Assembly (NCBI RefSeq): GCF_019097845.1 | Contig: NZ_JAHRGM010000056.1 | Coordinates: forward strand, 248,001 to 312,000 | DNA length: 64,000 nt | DNA from: Sphingobium sp. AS12 | GTDB lineage: Bacteria > Pseudomonadota > Alphaproteobacteria > Sphingomonadales > Sphingomonadaceae | Direction: 5' to 3' | In this document: positions 52,458 to 61,854 of the stretch, in pieces | Layout: every line of letters starts with the position of its first letter | Position numbering within the stretch: position 1 is the first letter of the stretch | The notes under the pieces: model-generated | What the model saw: only the letters and a program-made list of their open reading frames with translations | Databases searched by the model: none | What the model was told of the DNA's origin: nothing | Translations under genes and position numbers: made by a program

Positions 52458-53788
52458 ACGGCGAGATGGACAAAGATCAGGCAGAGGGACCGGAAAGCCT
52501 GTCGCCCTACCAGGCGCATCTTGCCGCGCAGAATGCGCGCGACGAAGAGACAGCCATGCGCCGTCCCGCCACGGCCTTGCCTGACTGGAAGGCGCTATGG
52601 GGCAGGCTGTCGGCAAAGCAGAAGCTGCGCGCGCGCCAGTTCCTTGTCGGCGTCGCGGTCGGTGCGCTGGGGATCGGTCTCTATGTCGCTTCGGGCAGCC
52701 AGGAGGAGATCAAGCCTGCCAATCCCGCATCCTCGCTAAACATGGGCGCAGGGCTGCGCGGCGACAGTCTCGAGGTGAAGCTGCGGGGCGACCTCAAGAA
52801 GGTCCTCGATGGCCAGCAGCTTCTGGGCGACCGGGTCAGCGCGATCGAGGAAGGCAAGGTCGTCCCCGGATCACGGACCCCCGGCGGCAAGGTGCGGGAA
52901 GGTATCGATGGCGATCTGCCGCCTGCCCTGCCGGACAGCGTGCCCGCTCTCCCCTATCCCCCGGAAACCGGCGACATCAGCGCGGATGCCGACAAGCTTC
53001 CTGCGCCGCCCACCGGTCCGGTTGCGCCGCCTGCTCCGCCCGCGCCGCCGGTGGAAAAGACGATCGGCGCGATCGGGTCGGCGACCGGGCAGGTGGTGGC
53101 TCAGGGCGCGGTCGACAATTCCGCCTCATCCAAAAAAAAGAATCGGACGATCTATTTACCGCCTGGTTTCATGAAAGCACGACTGCTGACCGGGATCGAC
53201 GCGCTGGCGAGCCGGGACGCGACCAGTAATCCCGAACCCATCATCGCTCGGGTGCAGGCGCCCGCCGTCCTGCCAAATGAGGTGAAGGCAAACCTTGCCG
53301 GATGCTTCGTCGTCGGCAACGCCACGGGCAGCCTCGCCAAGGAACGGGTCGAGGTCCAGCTCGTGTCCCTCTCCTGCGTAGATTTCGACGAACATTCCAT
53401 CGTCGATCAGCCGGTCAAAGGCTTCTTCGTCGATACCGATGGCAAGAAGGGCCTATCGGGCAAGGTGGTGACACGGGCGGGTGCGACGCTGGCGCGCGCC
53501 TTCATCGCGGGCACCATCAGCGGCATATCGCAATCGGTCGAAAGCACCTTCGGCAATACCTCGACTTCAGCTCTGGGGACAGTTCGCACGCTTGATGCGG
53601 GCGACGCGGCGAAGACCGGCATCGCCGGTGGGTTTTCCAAATCCTCGGACAAGCTCACCGATTTCTATCTCGATCTCGCCCGCCAGGCTGGTCCCATCGT
53701 CGAAGTGGGCGCCGCCAAGGATGTGGTCGTGGTGATCCAGGAGGGGGCGACCCTCGAAATCAAACCCGGCGCAGGAGCGAAGTTCTGA
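52454..53788 (+). CDS. traB: Type IV secretion protein TraB
   Basis: 444 aa (F TraB about 475). A cytoplasmic N-terminus, one membrane helix (FLVGVAVGALGIGLYVASGS), a Pro-rich periplasmic spacer (about 150-200) and the VirB10-like C-terminal domain (IYLPPGFMKARLLTGIDALA, and VKGFFVDTDGKKGLSGKVVT). It spans both membranes in the core complex. One-base overlap with traV. Confidence 0.92.
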   Translation: MNGEMDKDQAEGPESLSPYQAHLAAQNARDEETAMRRPATALPDWKALWGRLSAKQKLRARQFLVGVAVGALGIGLYVASGSQEEIKPANPASSLNMGAGLRGDSLEVKLRGDLKKVLDGQQLLGDRVSAIEEGKVVPGSRTPGGKVREGIDGDLPPALPDSVPALPYPPETGDISADADKLPAPPTGPVAPPAPPAPPVEKTIGAIGSATGQVVAQGAVDNSASSKKKNRTIYLPPGFMKARLLTGIDALASRDATSNPEPIIARVQAPAVLPNEVKANLAGCFVVGNATGSLAKERVEVQLVSLSCVDFDEHSIVDQPVKGFFVDTDGKKGLSGKVVTRAGATLARAFIAGTISGISQSVESTFGNTSTSALGTVRTLDAGDAAKTGIAGGFSKSSDKLTDFYLDLARQAGPIVEVGAAKDVVVVIQEGATLEIKPGAGAKF

Positions 53789-54459
53789 TGCGCCCAGCGA
53801 CAGGAGATACCATGCCACGCCAGCTTCACTCCCGCATCACTATCTGCTGGCGCACGACGCGCGCGATATCGCTGATCGCGCTGCCGCTGTTCGGGCTTTC
53901 GGGCTGCGCCACCGTGGGATCGGTAATGTCGCCCTACAGCGAGAAATTCTCCTGCAAGAACAGCGACCACGGCCAGTGCATTCATCCGGACCAGGCCTAT
54001 GCCGACGCCGTCGCAGGCCGCGCCTCAAAATCCGATCCCGCCGTCACCAACGATCGCAAGCTGCTTGGCCCGGATGCGAAGGGCCGAGCGCGGACGACGG
54101 GCAGGCGTGATGGCGGAGCCGGAGCGCCACCGGCTCCTGCGACGGCATCGAGCCCGCACAATGTCGGCACGCTGATCGAGGGACCTGGCTCACCGATGCT
54201 GCGCCCCTCGCGCACGATCCGGACATTGATCCTGCCCTATGCCGACAAGCAGCGGCCAGACCGCCTCTACATGGCGCGCTATGTCTATTCGATCATGGAT
54301 CGGCCGGCCTGGGTCGTGGGCGACTATCTCGTCGAACCGGGTGGCAGGACGCCGGCACCGCCGGTGCTGCGCACGACACGCGAGTCCGCGCCTGACGCCG
54401 TGGCTGCGCCGAGCGGGGAAGCCATCCCGCTGGCCGTCGATCGGGAGAACCGGCCATGA
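53788..54459 (+). CDS. traV: Type IV secretion lipoprotein TraV
   Basis: 223 aa from 53788; ATG 53812 (residue 9), with AGGAG close upstream, is an alternative. The lipobox LSGC places the lipidated Cys at residue 40. After it, YSEKFSCKNSDHGQCIHPDQ matches the TraV Cys pair. The remainder is low-complexity with a short conserved LPYADKQRPDRLYMARYVY. Outer-membrane core component with TraK and TraB. Confidence 0.88.
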   Translation: MRPATGDTMPRQLHSRITICWRTTRAISLIALPLFGLSGCATVGSVMSPYSEKFSCKNSDHGQCIHPDQAYADAVAGRASKSDPAVTNDRKLLGPDAKGRARTTGRRDGGAGAPPAPATASSPHNVGTLIEGPGSPMLRPSRTIRTLILPYADKQRPDRLYMARYVYSIMDRPAWVVGDYLVEPGGRTPAPPVLRTTRESAPDAVAAPSGEAIPLAVDRENRP

Positions 54460-56978
54460 CCGCTGGGCCCGCCGACAAAAATCTCAGCTACCAGCGCCTG
54501 CGTGCCGCCGTGACCCGCGATGCCTATTCGGATTTCCTGCCGATGGTCGCGTGGGTGGAGGAGGAGGAAGCCTTCCTGTGCATCGACGATGGCTGGGGCC
54601 AGGCCTGGGAGCTTGTTCCGTCGGCCTATATGTTCGCTCATGTGCAACAGGCGTTGCTCGGGCTGCTCAATATCCATTTCCCCGAAGGCACGGTCCTTCA
54701 GCTCATCACCTTCGCAGATCCGCTGATCGATCCGGCGCTCGACGCCTATCTCGACCTCAAGGTGCGGCCGGACCCGCTGGTCCAGGCCTCGGCCCGGCGC
54801 ACAGCCGATTATCTGCGCAGCGGAACCAGGGGGCTCGATGCGCTGCATTCGATCCCGGTGCGTGATTTCCGGCTATTTCTCTCTATCAAGACGCGGGGCA
54901 GTCTCGGCGCTGACCTGCGCCGGCAAGTCGAGGAGCAACTGGCGAAGATGGGTATCCGGCGCCTGCCGCCGGACGAACTGGTGAGCTTCTATCGGCGGAT
55001 CTTCAACGGTGTGTTCGCGCCGGCCCCAGGGGTCTTCCTCAGCGAAAGCATCGGTGGCATGCCCGCGCCTTCGATTGCCCGGCAGATTATCGAGGCCGGC
55101 CCAGACCTCTGCTTCGAGGGCCCGGAGGTGTTCCTCGGCAATCAGGTCGCGCGGTGCCTGACGCCAAAGGCGCCTGCACGCCGGATCACCGCCGAGCGGG
55201 CCAATCGCCTCTTGGGCGGGATGCGCGGAAGCGCCGAAGACAGCGATCAGATCGGCGGGCCGTTCCTCTACTGTCTCTCGGTGCTCTTCGATCAGTCGCA
55301 GTTCGAGATCCACAAGCGCGCGCAGATCCTTTCGGCGCAAAAGGCCGCCGGCAGCTTCGCGGTCGAGGTCGGCAAGCAGATCGAGGAGATCGGCTGGATT
55401 CTCGATGAAGCGTCGAACAGCCGGTTCGTTTCGGTGATCCCGACGATGTGGGTGTTCGGCCGCGACAGCGCGCAGGCGCGGGAAATGGCGGCCCGCGCCA
55501 AGCGGCTGTGGGAATCCGAACCCCTGCCCTTCATGGTGCAGGAGGAGAGTTATCTGCTCCCGGTCTTGCTGGCCGCCAGCCTGCCCTTCGGCCTCTACCC
55601 GGAAAAGCGGACCTTGAAGCTGCTGGAGCGGGATTTCCGCATGCCGGTCAAGGCCGCAACCTTGATGGCGCCCGTGCAGACCGATTTTCGCGGCGGCGGC
55701 CGCCCTGCCCTGCTCTATGTCGGACGAAAGGGGCAGCTCATCACGCTCGATCTCTTCGATCCGCGGATCAACAATTACAATTTTATCGTTTCGGCTGAGA
55801 GCGGCGCGGGCAAGAGCTTCCTGCTCAATAATCTGTGCCAACAATATTATGCGCAAGGCGCGCTCATCCGGATCATCGATATCGGCGGCTCCTATCGCAA
55901 GCTCTGCACGCTCTGTTCCGGGCGCTATATCGATATCGGCGAGGAGCGTCTGGTCCTCAACCCCTTTGACATGGGACTCGCGCTCGACGGCGAGGACAAG
56001 CAGTCGGCGATCGCCATGGCGGTCGCGATCGTCGCGGAAATGGCCAATGCCTCGACCCGCAAGCCCGTCACCACGTCGGAATGGAATCTCCTCAAGTCCG
56101 CCGTGCAATGGACCGTCGACAGCGGTCGGGGCGTGGACGGCATCGATGCGGTGCGCGACTGGCTCGGCCGCTATCCCGACAATGCAGCCTCCGACCTCGA
56201 TCGGGTCGACCATCTCGTGCCGGTCGCGCGCGAACTGGCGTTCAACCTGCGCGATTTCGGGTCGCAGGGCGCCTATGGCCATTTCTTCAACGGCCCCTCA
56301 ACTTTCGACATCTCCCGCGACGAGTTCGTGGTGCTGGAACTCGAGCGCTTGAAGGCGCTCCCGGACCTCTTCAATGTGATCGTGATGGTGGTGGTAAACG
56401 CCGTTACCCAGGAACTCTATCTCTCGGCGCGCGACAAGCCCCGCTTCGTGTTGTGCGACGAAGCTGCGCAATTCATGACCCGCAGCGACGGACAGGATCT
56501 CTCACGCCTCGCCGAAGCGTTCGGCCAGGGCTATCGCCGCGCGCGCAAATATCAGGGCAGTTTCGGCATCGTGCTGCAGAGCATGAACGATCTCATGCTC
56601 TTCGGCGGCACGGGCCAGGTGATCCTCGAAAATGCCGCGACCAAATTCCTGCTGCAGGGCTCGACCTACGACAAGGCGGTCGACAACAAGATCCTCGACT
56701 ATTCGGGGTTCGTTCTCGATCTGCTGAAATCGGTCCGCAACGCCAAGCCCAATTACAGCGAGGTGTTCATCGACAGTCCGCTGGGCCTGGGTATCGCCCG
56801 CCTCGTGGTCGATCCCTTCAGCTACTGGATCAACACGTCTGCGCCCAATGAGGTCGCCGCTTTCGAAGCATTGGTGCGGGCCGGCCGCAACCCCCTGGAG
56901 GCGGTGTGCGAATTGGCCGGTGTCGATCCGGTCGAGGTGCTGGGCTCTGCGAGCGTTCGGGATTGGAGGCCGGCATGA
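54456..56978 (+). CDS. traC: Type IV secretion ATPase TraC
   Basis: 840 aa (F TraC about 875). VirB4-family: N-terminal TraC_F_IV part (about 20-250), then the P-loop SAESGAGKSFLLN at about 446 and Walker B RFVLCDEAAQFM at about 662. It powers pilus assembly from the cytoplasmic side of the inner membrane. Four-base overlaps with both neighbours. Confidence 0.94.
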   Translation: MTAGPADKNLSYQRLRAAVTRDAYSDFLPMVAWVEEEEAFLCIDDGWGQAWELVPSAYMFAHVQQALLGLLNIHFPEGTVLQLITFADPLIDPALDAYLDLKVRPDPLVQASARRTADYLRSGTRGLDALHSIPVRDFRLFLSIKTRGSLGADLRRQVEEQLAKMGIRRLPPDELVSFYRRIFNGVFAPAPGVFLSESIGGMPAPSIARQIIEAGPDLCFEGPEVFLGNQVARCLTPKAPARRITAERANRLLGGMRGSAEDSDQIGGPFLYCLSVLFDQSQFEIHKRAQILSAQKAAGSFAVEVGKQIEEIGWILDEASNSRFVSVIPTMWVFGRDSAQAREMAARAKRLWESEPLPFMVQEESYLLPVLLAASLPFGLYPEKRTLKLLERDFRMPVKAATLMAPVQTDFRGGGRPALLYVGRKGQLITLDLFDPRINNYNFIVSAESGAGKSFLLNNLCQQYYAQGALIRIIDIGGSYRKLCTLCSGRYIDIGEERLVLNPFDMGLALDGEDKQSAIAMAVAIVAEMANASTRKPVTTSEWNLLKSAVQWTVDSGRGVDGIDAVRDWLGRYPDNAASDLDRVDHLVPVARELAFNLRDFGSQGAYGHFFNGPSTFDISRDEFVVLELERLKALPDLFNVIVMVVVNAVTQELYLSARDKPRFVLCDEAAQFMTRSDGQDLSRLAEAFGQGYRRARKYQGSFGIVLQSMNDLMLFGGTGQVILENAATKFLLQGSTYDKAVDNKILDYSGFVLDLLKSVRNAKPNYSEVFIDSPLGLGIARLVVDPFSYWINTSAPNEVAAFEALVRAGRNPLEAVCELAGVDPVEVLGSASVRDWRPA

Positions 56979-57304
56979 CGCACAAGGCACTCCCCCATCC
57001 CGACCAGCTGGCGCTCGACTGGGAAAATGATCCGGCGATCGAGGCGTTGATCGAAGCGCGCGTTGCCAAACGCGCCGAAGCGGCCGCCTTCCAGTGGCGG
57101 CTGCGCCTGGTGGGCATTGAAACCTGCATGATGGGCAGCCTCGTCATCGCGGCCGGCCTCGCGCTCGACCAGCCGCCACTTCAGACCATTCGCACAGGGC
57201 TTATCGTCGCCGCTGCCTGCTTTGCGAGCGGGATGCTGCTCATCGGCCTGTCGGGCGCATGCGGGATGCTTCTCACGCGCTTGTCGCGGTGGAGGCGCAA
57301 ATGA
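56975..57304 (+). CDS. Small membrane protein between traC and traW
   Basis: 109 aa, coupled to traC by a 4-base overlap. A hydrophilic N-terminus (LALDWENDPAIEALIEARVA) is followed by two hydrophobic segments (MMGSLVIAAGLAL and LIVAAACFASGMLLIGLSG). It occupies a place where F-like operons carry small variable genes such as trbI, but I see no clear similarity. Confidence 0.6.
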   Translation: MTHKALPHPDQLALDWENDPAIEALIEARVAKRAEAAAFQWRLRLVGIETCMMGSLVIAAGLALDQPPLQTIRTGLIVAAACFASGMLLIGLSGACGMLLTRLSRWRRK

Positions 57305-57711
57305 TCGACAGGATCGAACCCTTCACCCCAAAAATGATCGATGACATCGGCGCGATCTGCCGTTGCCAGCGCTATCCTGGAGAGAATCAGAATGATTTTC
57401 TGGGTCGCGCGATCCTTGCGCTTCACGAGACCCATGGCGAGTGCGCGCGCAGCCTTGAGACGGCTGACAAGCTGATAGCCGGTTTTCTGAAGGACTCTCG
57501 GCGCGTCCCCGTTCTGGGTTCCGTTATGCAGACCTGCTGCGCGGTCGTGCCGCTCATTCCGTTCATGTTTCTGCTCGGCCGTCCTGTCGTCATCTACGCT
57601 TTGTGGCTTGGCATCGTCTGCCTTGGGCCTGTCGTCGCAGAAGCCGGGTGCAAGCTGTTCTGTCGTCTGCGCCCGGTTCGTTCCGAACCGGCGGAGGTCG
57701 AACCGGTATGA
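57301..57711 (+). CDS. Hypothetical membrane protein in the transfer operon
   Basis: 136 aa, overlapping its upstream neighbour by 4 bases and the next gene by 4 bases. The first 80 residues are soluble (MIDRIEPFTPKMIDDIGAIC), the rest has two hydrophobic segments (CCAVVPLIPFMFLL and VIYALWLGIVCLGPVVA). No family recognised. Confidence 0.58.
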   Translation: MIDRIEPFTPKMIDDIGAICRCQRYPGENQNDFLGRAILALHETHGECARSLETADKLIAGFLKDSRRVPVLGSVMQTCCAVVPLIPFMFLLGRPVVIYALWLGIVCLGPVVAEAGCKLFCRLRPVRSEPAEVEPV

Positions 57712-57944
57712 ACGGCATCTTCTCATCCACACCCGCGCCGGGACCGATTCGCCTCATGGTCGGCAGCCAGGGTCTGTTGCTGGTGCAGTCCTTCATCGCG
57801 TGGCAGCTGCCCGCCGTGCCGAACCTGTTCCGTATACTCGTCGGGATCACGGAAATCGTCGCCATGGCAGCCCTGATCGGCGCCGCGGTCGGCGAGGATC
57901 GCGAAAGTTCTCAGCTTTATTGGAGACGGCGCCATGGTCGCTAG
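57708..57944 (+). CDS. Small membrane protein upstream of traW
   Basis: 78 aa with one or two hydrophobic stretches (LLLVQSFIAWQLPAV, FRILVGITEIVAMAALIGAA). Position corresponds to trbI of F, but it is shorter than the 128-residue TrbI and the similarity is not evident. Overlaps traW by 11 bases. Confidence 0.55.
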   Translation: MNGIFSSTPAPGPIRLMVGSQGLLLVQSFIAWQLPAVPNLFRILVGITEIVAMAALIGAAVGEDRESSQLYWRRRHGR

Positions 57945-58593
57945 ATCGCAGCATCGGCATTTCGGTCGCTGCCTCTCCCTGTCCATGCTGGCTGCGATCG
58001 CGACGACGGTGAGCTCGCTGATGCCCTCGGCGGGCATGGCGGCGACCAGCAAGATCGGACGCGTCTGGCCCATCGCCGAGCCGGACGCCCTGAGCGAGAT
58101 CGAGGGTCGGGCCGCTCATGTTCCCGACATGAAGAGTGCCTTCGGGCCGCGCCAGAACTGGTCGGCCATGAAAGCAGCGACGCTCGGGATCGCCCATGTC
58201 GACCAGAACCGCACGGTGGTGCCCTTCTATACCCTCGATCAGGATATCCGGCTTGCCGACGGCAAGCTGCTCTACGCCAAGGGCTATAGCTTCAATCCCC
58301 TTGCCTATGTGTCGCTCCCGCAGCGGCTCATCGTGGTCCACCCCCGTGATCTCGCCTGGGCGTTGCGGACCGCCAGGCCGGCGGATTTCATTCTGCTGGC
58401 GGCTGGGACTCCCGGCGATGGCGATGCGATTACGCTCGGCGAACGTCATGGCCGGGCGCTGTTCCTACTCGAAGAGCGCGTCAAGGTGCGGCTGGAACTG
58501 ACGGTCGCACCGGTGATCGTCGCGCAGGCCGGGCAGAAGTTGGTGCTGACCGAAGTCGATCGGAGCGAATCCAAGCGGAGAACCGCGCGATGA
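57934..58593 (+). CDS. traW: Type IV secretion protein TraW
   Basis: 219 aa with a signal peptide (LSMLAAIATTVSSLMPSAGM). The mature start IGRVWPIAEPDALSEIEGRA is the TraW signature (IGxxYPIAExD in the family). TVVPFYTLDQDIRLADGKLL and the later FILLAAGTPGD are also typical. Periplasmic protein needed for pilus assembly, acting with TrbC and TraU. Confidence 0.9.
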   Translation: MVARSQHRHFGRCLSLSMLAAIATTVSSLMPSAGMAATSKIGRVWPIAEPDALSEIEGRAAHVPDMKSAFGPRQNWSAMKAATLGIAHVDQNRTVVPFYTLDQDIRLADGKLLYAKGYSFNPLAYVSLPQRLIVVHPRDLAWALRTARPADFILLAAGTPGDGDAITLGERHGRALFLLEERVKVRLELTVAPVIVAQAGQKLVLTEVDRSESKRRTAR

Positions 58594-59603
58594 AACAGGT
58601 ATCGCTCCGCAGACTGCTGGCGCTGGGCTGCGCCTTTGCCGCCTTGGCGGTCGCGGCTCCCGCCCATGCCTCCAAATGCGAGGCCGGCACGGTATTCAAT
58701 CCGATCACCAAGGTGCGCTGGAACTGCATTTTCCCGATCACGATCGGCGGGGTGAAGGTCGGTCCGAGCGATCCGCTGGGCAAGGCGCTCGATGCCCAGT
58801 CCGCCTCCAAGCCGCTATGCGCCTGCCGCAAGGGCGTGACCTTCTGGTTTGGCGTCAAGGTCAGCTTCTGGTCGCCCAATCGGATGGTCGATGTCGTGAC
58901 CGAACCGGGCTGCATGATGGCGCTCGGCGCCGACATCATGCCGACCGGCGGCAGGCTCCAGGGGAGCCAGAGCAGCATTTCCGACGGCACCAATACCGCC
59001 AAGATGTTCGCGCAAATGCACTACTATATCGCGCCGGTCTGGAAGATGCTCGACATGTTCACGGACTTGCCCTGCATCGAGGATGACGGCTTCGATGTGG
59101 CGCTGATCACCGAAGTGCTGCCGACCTGGCAATCGGCGACCCTGGGTGCGATCATCCAGCCCGAGGCGATCCTGTTCGGCAATCCGGCAGCGGGCCTTGC
59201 CTGCATGGCCGACAGCGCCGCAGCCGCCGCCGGCAAGGTCGTCGATCCGCTCTTCTGGTGCATGGGCTCCTGGGGCGCCACCTATCCGGTGGCGGGCGAT
59301 ATCCATTTCGGGGACAGTGTCGAGGCCTGGGCGGGGCTCGCCGCGCGCGGAGTCTTCATGATGGGACGTCTCGGCGCTCTCACCGTCAGTTCTGCCGATG
59401 GCTGCTCCTTCATTCCCCAGCCGGTCTGGACCAAGAGCCGCTACAAGTTCCACCTCATGGAGCCGGTCAAGGGCGGCCAATGCGTCAATGTCGGGCGACC
59501 AGGCGCGCTCTGGACCAGCGCAAAGCACGCGCCGGGCAAGGACAATGCCCAGTTCATGCTGTTCGAGAAGACGATCTGCTGCGCCGGGGTCTCCACGCCA
59601 TGA
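58590..59603 (+). CDS. traU: Type IV secretion protein TraU
   Basis: 337 aa (F TraU 330). Signal peptide (LLALGCAFAALAVAAPAHAS), then KCEAGTVFNPITKVRWNCIF and the Cys-rich body: GVKVSFWSPNRMVDVVTEPG, EVLPTWQSATLGAIIQPEAI, FWCMGSWGATYPVAGDI. About twelve Cys, consistent with need for the DsbC-like protein. Periplasmic; required for DNA transfer and mating-pair formation. Confidence 0.94.
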   Translation: MKQVSLRRLLALGCAFAALAVAAPAHASKCEAGTVFNPITKVRWNCIFPITIGGVKVGPSDPLGKALDAQSASKPLCACRKGVTFWFGVKVSFWSPNRMVDVVTEPGCMMALGADIMPTGGRLQGSQSSISDGTNTAKMFAQMHYYIAPVWKMLDMFTDLPCIEDDGFDVALITEVLPTWQSATLGAIIQPEAILFGNPAAGLACMADSAAAAAGKVVDPLFWCMGSWGATYPVAGDIHFGDSVEAWAGLAARGVFMMGRLGALTVSSADGCSFIPQPVWTKSRYKFHLMEPVKGGQCVNVGRPGALWTSAKHAPGKDNAQFMLFEKTICCAGVSTP

Positions 59604-59926
59604 GCAACCCGTCTCGCCAAACCCGCGCCAGATCGTCTGGGATCAGCCGATCGCCTGTCCGTCACCTCAAGGAGTCAGACGTCTCTTGCGCGGCTAGACC
59701 GGCGCCGCATAGCCCCCGCGGCGCCGGTCGGGCGGTCGGCGTGGCCACCACAACCAACGATGATGCGGCACCCCCCTCCCCGCCGCATGTCGTCGTGGCC
59801 ACGCTGACCGTTTTTGAAGGACAGGCAGTGTTTCGGGCGGAACTGCCCCGCCCGGTTCCAGCCATCCTGTTGTTCCGGCTGCGGCGCGGATCCCGCCGGA
59901 TCATACCGAGCGATATCCGGCCATGA
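59600..59926 (+). CDS. Hypothetical ORF between traU and traN
   Basis: 108 codons with 4-base overlaps to both traU and traN, the main argument that it is translated. The product is Arg/Pro/Ser-rich with no signal peptide and one beta-like stretch (VVVATLTVFEGQAVFRAELP). Composition is close to that of random high-GC translation, so it may be a spurious frame. Confidence 0.4.
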   Translation: MSNPSRQTRARSSGISRSPVRHLKESDVSCAARPAPHSPRGAGRAVGVATTTNDDAAPPSPPHVVVATLTVFEGQAVFRAELPRPVPAILLFRLRRGSRRIIPSDIRP

Positions 59927-61854
59927 GGAAAAGATTGCTGCTCCTTATGGCGGGGTTCAGCTTGCCATTGCCGCTTCATGCCCAGACCGCGGAGGAACGC
60001 GCCCGTGCCGCGGCGCAAGCCGCCAGGGCAAAGAGCGCGGACAGCGATGCGCTGCTCGGCAATTATGTGCAGCCGGGCCTTGGCGGAAAGGCGATCACCA
60101 CGGTGAATTCCTCGCAGGCGTTCACGCCTAAACTTGCCTGCCAGAAAAGCGCCACGTTACTCGAACTGCTCGCGCAGCCCAATGCCACCGGCGATATCGG
60201 GACGCTGAGCATTTCGCGGGACCGCGATCTAGACGGCAGCTTCGATGAGGCGATGACGGTACCTGTTCCCGTCTCGGGTATCTGCGCCAACGGGATCATC
60301 TCCTGTACGCCGGGTACCTGGAACGCCTGCCGCTTCTTCCGCTGGGATGTTGCGGGGGCGGGATCGCTCAAGCTCAGCGAGATCGAGCTGACCGATCTTG
60401 CCGGCTGTTACTGCGTCAACAACAGCTGCGGCAACAACCTGGTCTGGGGCAATATGGCCTCGGTGCTGAAAGACCTGGGTGGCGGCGTGGTCGGCGCGCT
60501 CACCACGGCCGATCCACGGATCGGCATCGCGCAGGCCTCCGTCGATGGCCCGGTGATCCGCTATACGGGTGCGCAGACCACATCCTGCGCTGCGGAGCCG
60601 CAGATCGGCGCGACGGCGTACAAGGCCAATCCCGGCGCCATCGCCGGCGACGCCTATGCCGCAGCGCAGACAAGCAGCGTGTTCCAGGCTCTTTCCGCGT
60701 CTTCGACCGGCACTGGCACGTCGCAGCTGCGCCGAAGCTGCACCATCACCCGGCAGATTGCACAGGAAGAGATGACCGCCGAGAAGATCATCGATCGCGT
60801 GTCCGGCGGCTACGCGACCTATGCGGCAACTCCGAACAGCCGGACCTTCGTCATGGGCTCCCCCACCGACAACAGCCTCTCTGGCGGATCCTGCACCCTC
60901 ATCGATTTTCATATGACGCTGAGGGTCAAGGACACTGAAAGGCTGCAGCAAGTTCTATTGACCCGCTTTGGCGGCGACGACTGGGCGCAGATACGAGTCG
61001 ATGGCGAATTGGTCGGCTCGGGTCCGGAAGGCTGGACCGGAACCGGACTGCCGCCGGGCAAATGCGAGAAGAAGGGCGCCTTCTATGTCTATCCCAATCT
61101 CGATCTCACATCGAAGATGCCCCTGGGTGATCACGATATCTGGCTTCGCGTTGCGGTGGCTGATGGCGGCGAAGCCTACGCTTCGATCGAGGCGAAAGTC
61201 GACGCCGGCTGCAAGACGAGCGAGCAGCTTGTCGACACCTGTTCGGGCTATGCCGCAAATGATGCCTGCCGCCTCGGCGATGAAGAGGTCGATGGCGTCG
61301 TCACCTACCGCAACGGCACCAAGACGGGACTTACCCCCCTGCCCCAGACCCGGTTGATCGGCACTGGCGCCTGCACGACCTCGATCAGCCGCGATTTCTT
61401 TGATCGCCGGCGCAATTATGCCTGCACGATCGACCAGGGCACCGCCGCACAGCCCGATCTATCGCGCGGCGCCTATATCATCGACCATTCGACAGAGACG
61501 CTGCTGGCCGATCGGGTGAGGGATGCCGATGGCGGCTATAGCCTTACCACTCGCAATTTCGCCCTTCCGGTGGCCGGCAGCGTCAATGCCTGCGAGCCCA
61601 TCTGCAAGACCCGCAAGGCGCAAGCCAATAGCGCCGCGGCCCCGGACGGCGTGACCGGTTCGAAACAGACGAACCCGACCGGCTGGGACACTTTCTATCA
61701 CGCCTGCCAGGACAGTAATGTCTGCCCCGCCGGCGAGGGCGAGGAGCTGGTGCAGGGTTGCGGCTGCATTGATGATTTTCCCGAAGCGGTGGTGATGATG
61801 CAGACCGTCCGCCTCGGCGGCGCGGACATGGTCTGCACGAGTGCGGTGCGATGA
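59923..61854 (+). CDS. traN: TraN-like mating-pair stabilisation protein, large N-terminal part
   Basis: 643 aa with a signal peptide (RLLLLMAGFSLPLPLHAQ). Cys-rich (about 25 Cys) with TraN features such as LTDLAGCYCVNNSCGNNLVW and ACTTSISRDFFDRRRNYACT. It ends without the highly conserved TraN C-terminal domain, which is encoded as a separate gene immediately downstream (4-base overlap). TraN is an outer-membrane protein contacting the recipient cell. Confidence 0.85.
   Translation: MRKRLLLLMAGFSLPLPLHAQTAEERARAAAQAARAKSADSDALLGNYVQPGLGGKAITTVNSSQAFTPKLACQKSATLLELLAQPNATGDIGTLSISRDRDLDGSFDEAMTVPVPVSGICANGIISCTPGTWNACRFFRWDVAGAGSLKLSEIELTDLAGCYCVNNSCGNNLVWGNMASVLKDLGGGVVGALTTADPRIGIAQASVDGPVIRYTGAQTTSCAAEPQIGATAYKANPGAIAGDAYAAAQTSSVFQALSASSTGTGTSQLRRSCTITRQIAQEEMTAEKIIDRVSGGYATYAATPNSRTFVMGSPTDNSLSGGSCTLIDFHMTLRVKDTERLQQVLLTRFGGDDWAQIRVDGELVGSGPEGWTGTGLPPGKCEKKGAFYVYPNLDLTSKMPLGDHDIWLRVAVADGGEAYASIEAKVDAGCKTSEQLVDTCSGYAANDACRLGDEEVDGVVTYRNGTKTGLTPLPQTRLIGTGACTTSISRDFFDRRRNYACTIDQGTAAQPDLSRGAYIIDHSTETLLADRVRDADGGYSLTTRNFALPVAGSVNACEPICKTRKAQANSAAAPDGVTGSKQTNPTGWDTFYHACQDSNVCPAGEGEELVQGCGCIDDFPEAVVMMQTVRLGGADMVCTSAVR

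Noticed and set aside
54873..56282. 469-codon minus-strand frame within traC
   Set aside because: Antisense of the well-supported TraC ATPase.
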